Assembly (NCBI GenBank): GCA_963781785.1
Contig: CAWAHD010000002.1
Coordinates: 3,100,001-3,164,000, forward strand
Length of the DNA: 64,000 bases
Direction: 5' to 3'
Origin: CAWAHD01 sp963781785
GTDB taxonomy: Bacteria > Planctomycetota > Planctomycetia > Isosphaerales > Isosphaeraceae
How positions within the stretch are numbered: the stretch's first letter is position 1; the number at the start of each line of letters is the position of its first letter. Below the pieces are notes generated by a model. The model ran no database searches. It was not told the origin of the DNA and saw only the letters and a list, made by a program, of their open reading frames with translations. Positions 62,348 through 64,000 of the stretch are shown one piece after another. The translations under genes were made by a program, and so were the position numbers.

Positions 62348-62645
62348 GGGCATCGAACCCGCGTATCCGACGAATCGCATTCAATCGGGATGATCATGTC
62401 GGTCAATCGATCGAGAATAAACGGAGAATCGCGATACCCTTGCGGGCGTAGGCAGAGAATCCAGCCACAATGGCCGACCAATCCCAGGGTATCCCATCAG
62501 AATTCATCCAGCCTCGACCTGCTCCATGCCCGCGCACACCACGGAGACCGCTTCCCCATGCCGCGGCGAAGCCGCTTCGTCCAATCGGTTTCGCCGAGGT
62601 TGACGTAGGGGCGGAGGAGATCGATCGAGCCATCCGGTGGCGACG
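62348..62645. other. No gene seen
   Basis: Roughly 300 bases between the repeat array and the M56 gene. The open frames here are antisense or unrecognised. A diverged sixth repeat may lie near 62375-62400, but I could not support it. Confidence 0.4.
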
Positions 62646-64000
62646 TCAGTAGAATCCACCGAGCAGGAAGTTGAAGTACTCCACTCTCGTGCGATCGGCT
62701 GGCTTCGGATCGGCCTGGAATTGCGCCCTGGCTTTGACGGCCCATGGGCTGTTGGGCCATCGCCGGAGGATCTTGCCGAAATAGAACTTGGCAGAGCCGG
62801 CCCTGCCGATGCGCTTGTAGTACACTCCTACGCGGAAGGTCTTCTCCGCCTCGGCGTCGTCGATCTTGTCGTGGTCGTGATCCTTCAGGACCTCCAGCTC
62901 GCCCAGCAAGTACGGCTCGCCCTCGCTGATGCGATACAGCAGGTCTATCACGCCGGGCTGTGAAGTGAACCACGGTTCGACGCTGACCTTCGCGTCGATG
63001 CAGCCGATCTTGTTGTACTTGGTCAGGATCCGATTCTTGTCGGCGTCGCGCATGTTCAGCAGATAGGGCTTGCCCGAGTGCAGCTCCATTCCCTCGCGAA
63101 GCACCGCCGCCTTGATCCTGGTGTTTCCCTCGATGACCACGTTGCGGACCTGAAAGCGCATGCCCTCGGAGATCTTGGCATTGGAAAGCTTGCCGATCTG
63201 GCCTCGCGCCTGCGGCGCTGAGGCGAGCGTGGTTTTGTGTGCCCTGGGAGCCCATACCGCAACGACGCTTCCTGAGGCCGCACTGACCACGACCACGGCC
63301 AGCGAGATGGCCGTTAGGCTGCAGACGGGTTTCATCGACTCCTCCTCCGGTTTGAGAATGCGGCGAACTCGGGCGAGCAGGTTGCCGCCGTTGGCCGCCG
63401 GGGACAGAGAAAACAGAGGGGTTCGCAGGCCCTCCATCGCCGCCAGGGCCCGGGCGTAGGTGAGGCGATCGCGACTGACCGCCACAGCTATGTCGTCGCA
63501 GCAGTGCTCGCGCTCGCGGCGGATCACGCGCGTGATCCACCAGGTCGCCGGGTGGTAGAACACCAGAATCTCGACAACGCATTGGAGCACATTCACAAGG
63601 TAATCGTGACGGCGGATGTGGGCCAGCTCGTGGGCCAGGATCGCCTCCATTTCGGGCGCGGTGAGCCCCGAGAAGGCCGCGATCGGCACGAGGATCGCAG
63701 GACGAAGCCAGCCGACCACCATGGGGACCTCGACGCGGGCCGATACCAGCAATGCGACGGCGCGCCGAATCCCCATCCGCTCCTTGAGCCGATCGATCCA
63801 GGGGCAAATGAGCGGGCGAGTATCGCGCCGCACCCATCGCCGGGCCGAGGCCCACCCCCCCAGGAGCCGCAGCGAGAGGACGCCGGCGCCGGTCATCCAC
63901 AGCCCGACAATCGCCGGGAAGACCAGGACGATCCGAGCCCGCCAAGGACGAAGCGCGAGCGTGCTATAGACTTCGGGATCGGCCGGTTCCTCGGCCCGCG
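62646..64000 (-). CDS. M56-family membrane peptidase fused to a POTRA-like domain (partial at window edge)
   Basis: The frame is open to the right edge, so the N-terminus is missing. The M56 (BlaR1/MecR1) domain shows APEMEAILAHELAHIRRHDY with the HExxH zinc site and CCDDIAVAVSRDRLTYARAL. After a membrane segment (LTAISLAVVVVSAASGSVVA) comes FQVRNVVIEGNTRIKAAVLR and YLLNMRDADKNRILTKYNKI, then GVIDLLYRISEGEPYLLGEL, a POTRA-like pattern known from BamA-type proteins, and a TPR-like end (RAGSAKFYFGKILRRWPNSP). M56 proteins usually sit near a BlaI-type repressor; none is visible inside the window. Confidence 0.8.
   Translation of the reverse strand, partial: RAEEPADPEVYSTLALRPWRARIVLVFPAIVGLWMTGAGVLSLRLLGGWASARRWVRRDTRPLICPWIDRLKERMGIRRAVALLVSARVEVPMVVGWLRPAILVPIAAFSGLTAPEMEAILAHELAHIRRHDYLVNVLQCVVEILVFYHPATWWITRVIRREREHCCDDIAVAVSRDRLTYARALAAMEGLRTPLFSLSPAANGGNLLARVRRILKPEEESMKPVCSLTAISLAVVVVSAASGSVVAVWAPRAHKTTLASAPQARGQIGKLSNAKISEGMRFQVRNVVIEGNTRIKAAVLREGMELHSGKPYLLNMRDADKNRILTKYNKIGCIDAKVSVEPWFTSQPGVIDLLYRISEGEPYLLGELEVLKDHDHDKIDDAEAEKTFRVGVYYKRIGRAGSAKFYFGKILRRWPNSPWAVKARAQFQADPKPADRTRVEYFNFLLGGFY

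Noticed and set aside
62497..63945. 482-residue open frame overlapping the M56 gene on the same strand in another frame.
   Set aside because: Arg/Gly/Pro-rich composition typical of a shadow frame; the overlapping frame has HExxH and POTRA motifs.
1..64000. tRNA or rRNA genes and riboswitches.
   Set aside because: I scanned for conserved rRNA blocks, TTCGANTC-type T loops with cloverleaf context and a purine-riboswitch core before purE and found nothing I could support.

Overview
The window most likely comes from a planctomycete (Planctomycetota, plausibly the Isosphaeraceae/Gemmataceae side; this is inference from gene families, no rRNA is present). The supporting genes are a secreted dehydrogenase with HEAT repeats and a C-terminal heme-binding domain, a Bat (aerotolerance-type) operon with von Willebrand A domains, an LEPR-XLL-like N-terminal motif on a hydrolase, an M56-family membrane peptidase, and several short planctomycete-type conserved hypotheticals. 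No tRNA, rRNA or CRISPR array was recognised.

Left part, about 1-29.1 kb, is an accessory island. It is a graveyard of toxin-antitoxin (TA) and defence genes cut up by insertion sequences. TA-type genes are DUF433/DUF5615 (2.1-2.7 kb, intact), DUF3368/UPF0175 (3.2-3.9 kb, intact), a second DUF433 split by an IS66 element, a second DUF3368/UPF0175 pair split by an IS256 element, a BrnT toxin split by a second IS66 copy beside an unusual antitoxin candidate, and an MntA-type nucleotidyltransferase whose HepT partner is reduced to a stub. Defence-like remnants are a DUF2075-type nuclease/ATPase (frameshifted), a TIR/SEFIR protein, a HEPN protein, a cytosine-5 methyltransferase fragment and a duplicated protein that could be its restriction partner. 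Mobile elements with ends I could place are IS66 (x2), IS256 (x2), IS21 (x2, different types) and IS701. The two IS256-IS66 neighbourhoods are mirror images about 13 kb apart.

Right part, about 29.1-64 kb, looks like ordinary chromosome. It holds a secreted beta-propeller protein, an ArsR/AHSA1 pair with a readable promoter-operator, a secreted alpha/beta hydrolase, purE-purK followed closely by batA-batB and then batD, a DEAD-box helicase, a tight operon for polyisoprenoid-type glycosylation (flippase-like, GT2, multi-pass membrane protein), a phosphoribosyltransferase plus hydrolase, a creatininase-family amidohydrolase/MFS transporter/secreted dehydrogenase operon, a GT39-like glycosyltransferase divergent from an SDR, an endonuclease/exonuclease/phosphatase-family operon, a metallo-beta-lactamase-fold protein, a degenerate semi-regular repeat array (61.8-62.35 kb) and an M56 peptidase fused to a POTRA-like domain that runs off the right edge.

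A feature of the whole window is the number of single-base frameshifts in otherwise well conserved genes, in both the island and the chromosomal part (for example the dehydrogenase twice, BatA, the secreted hydrolase, DUF2075, both istA genes and IS701). Some lie in G or C runs. Residual sequencing indels are a serious alternative to real gene decay, and I annotate these genes as frameshifted rather than assuming either.
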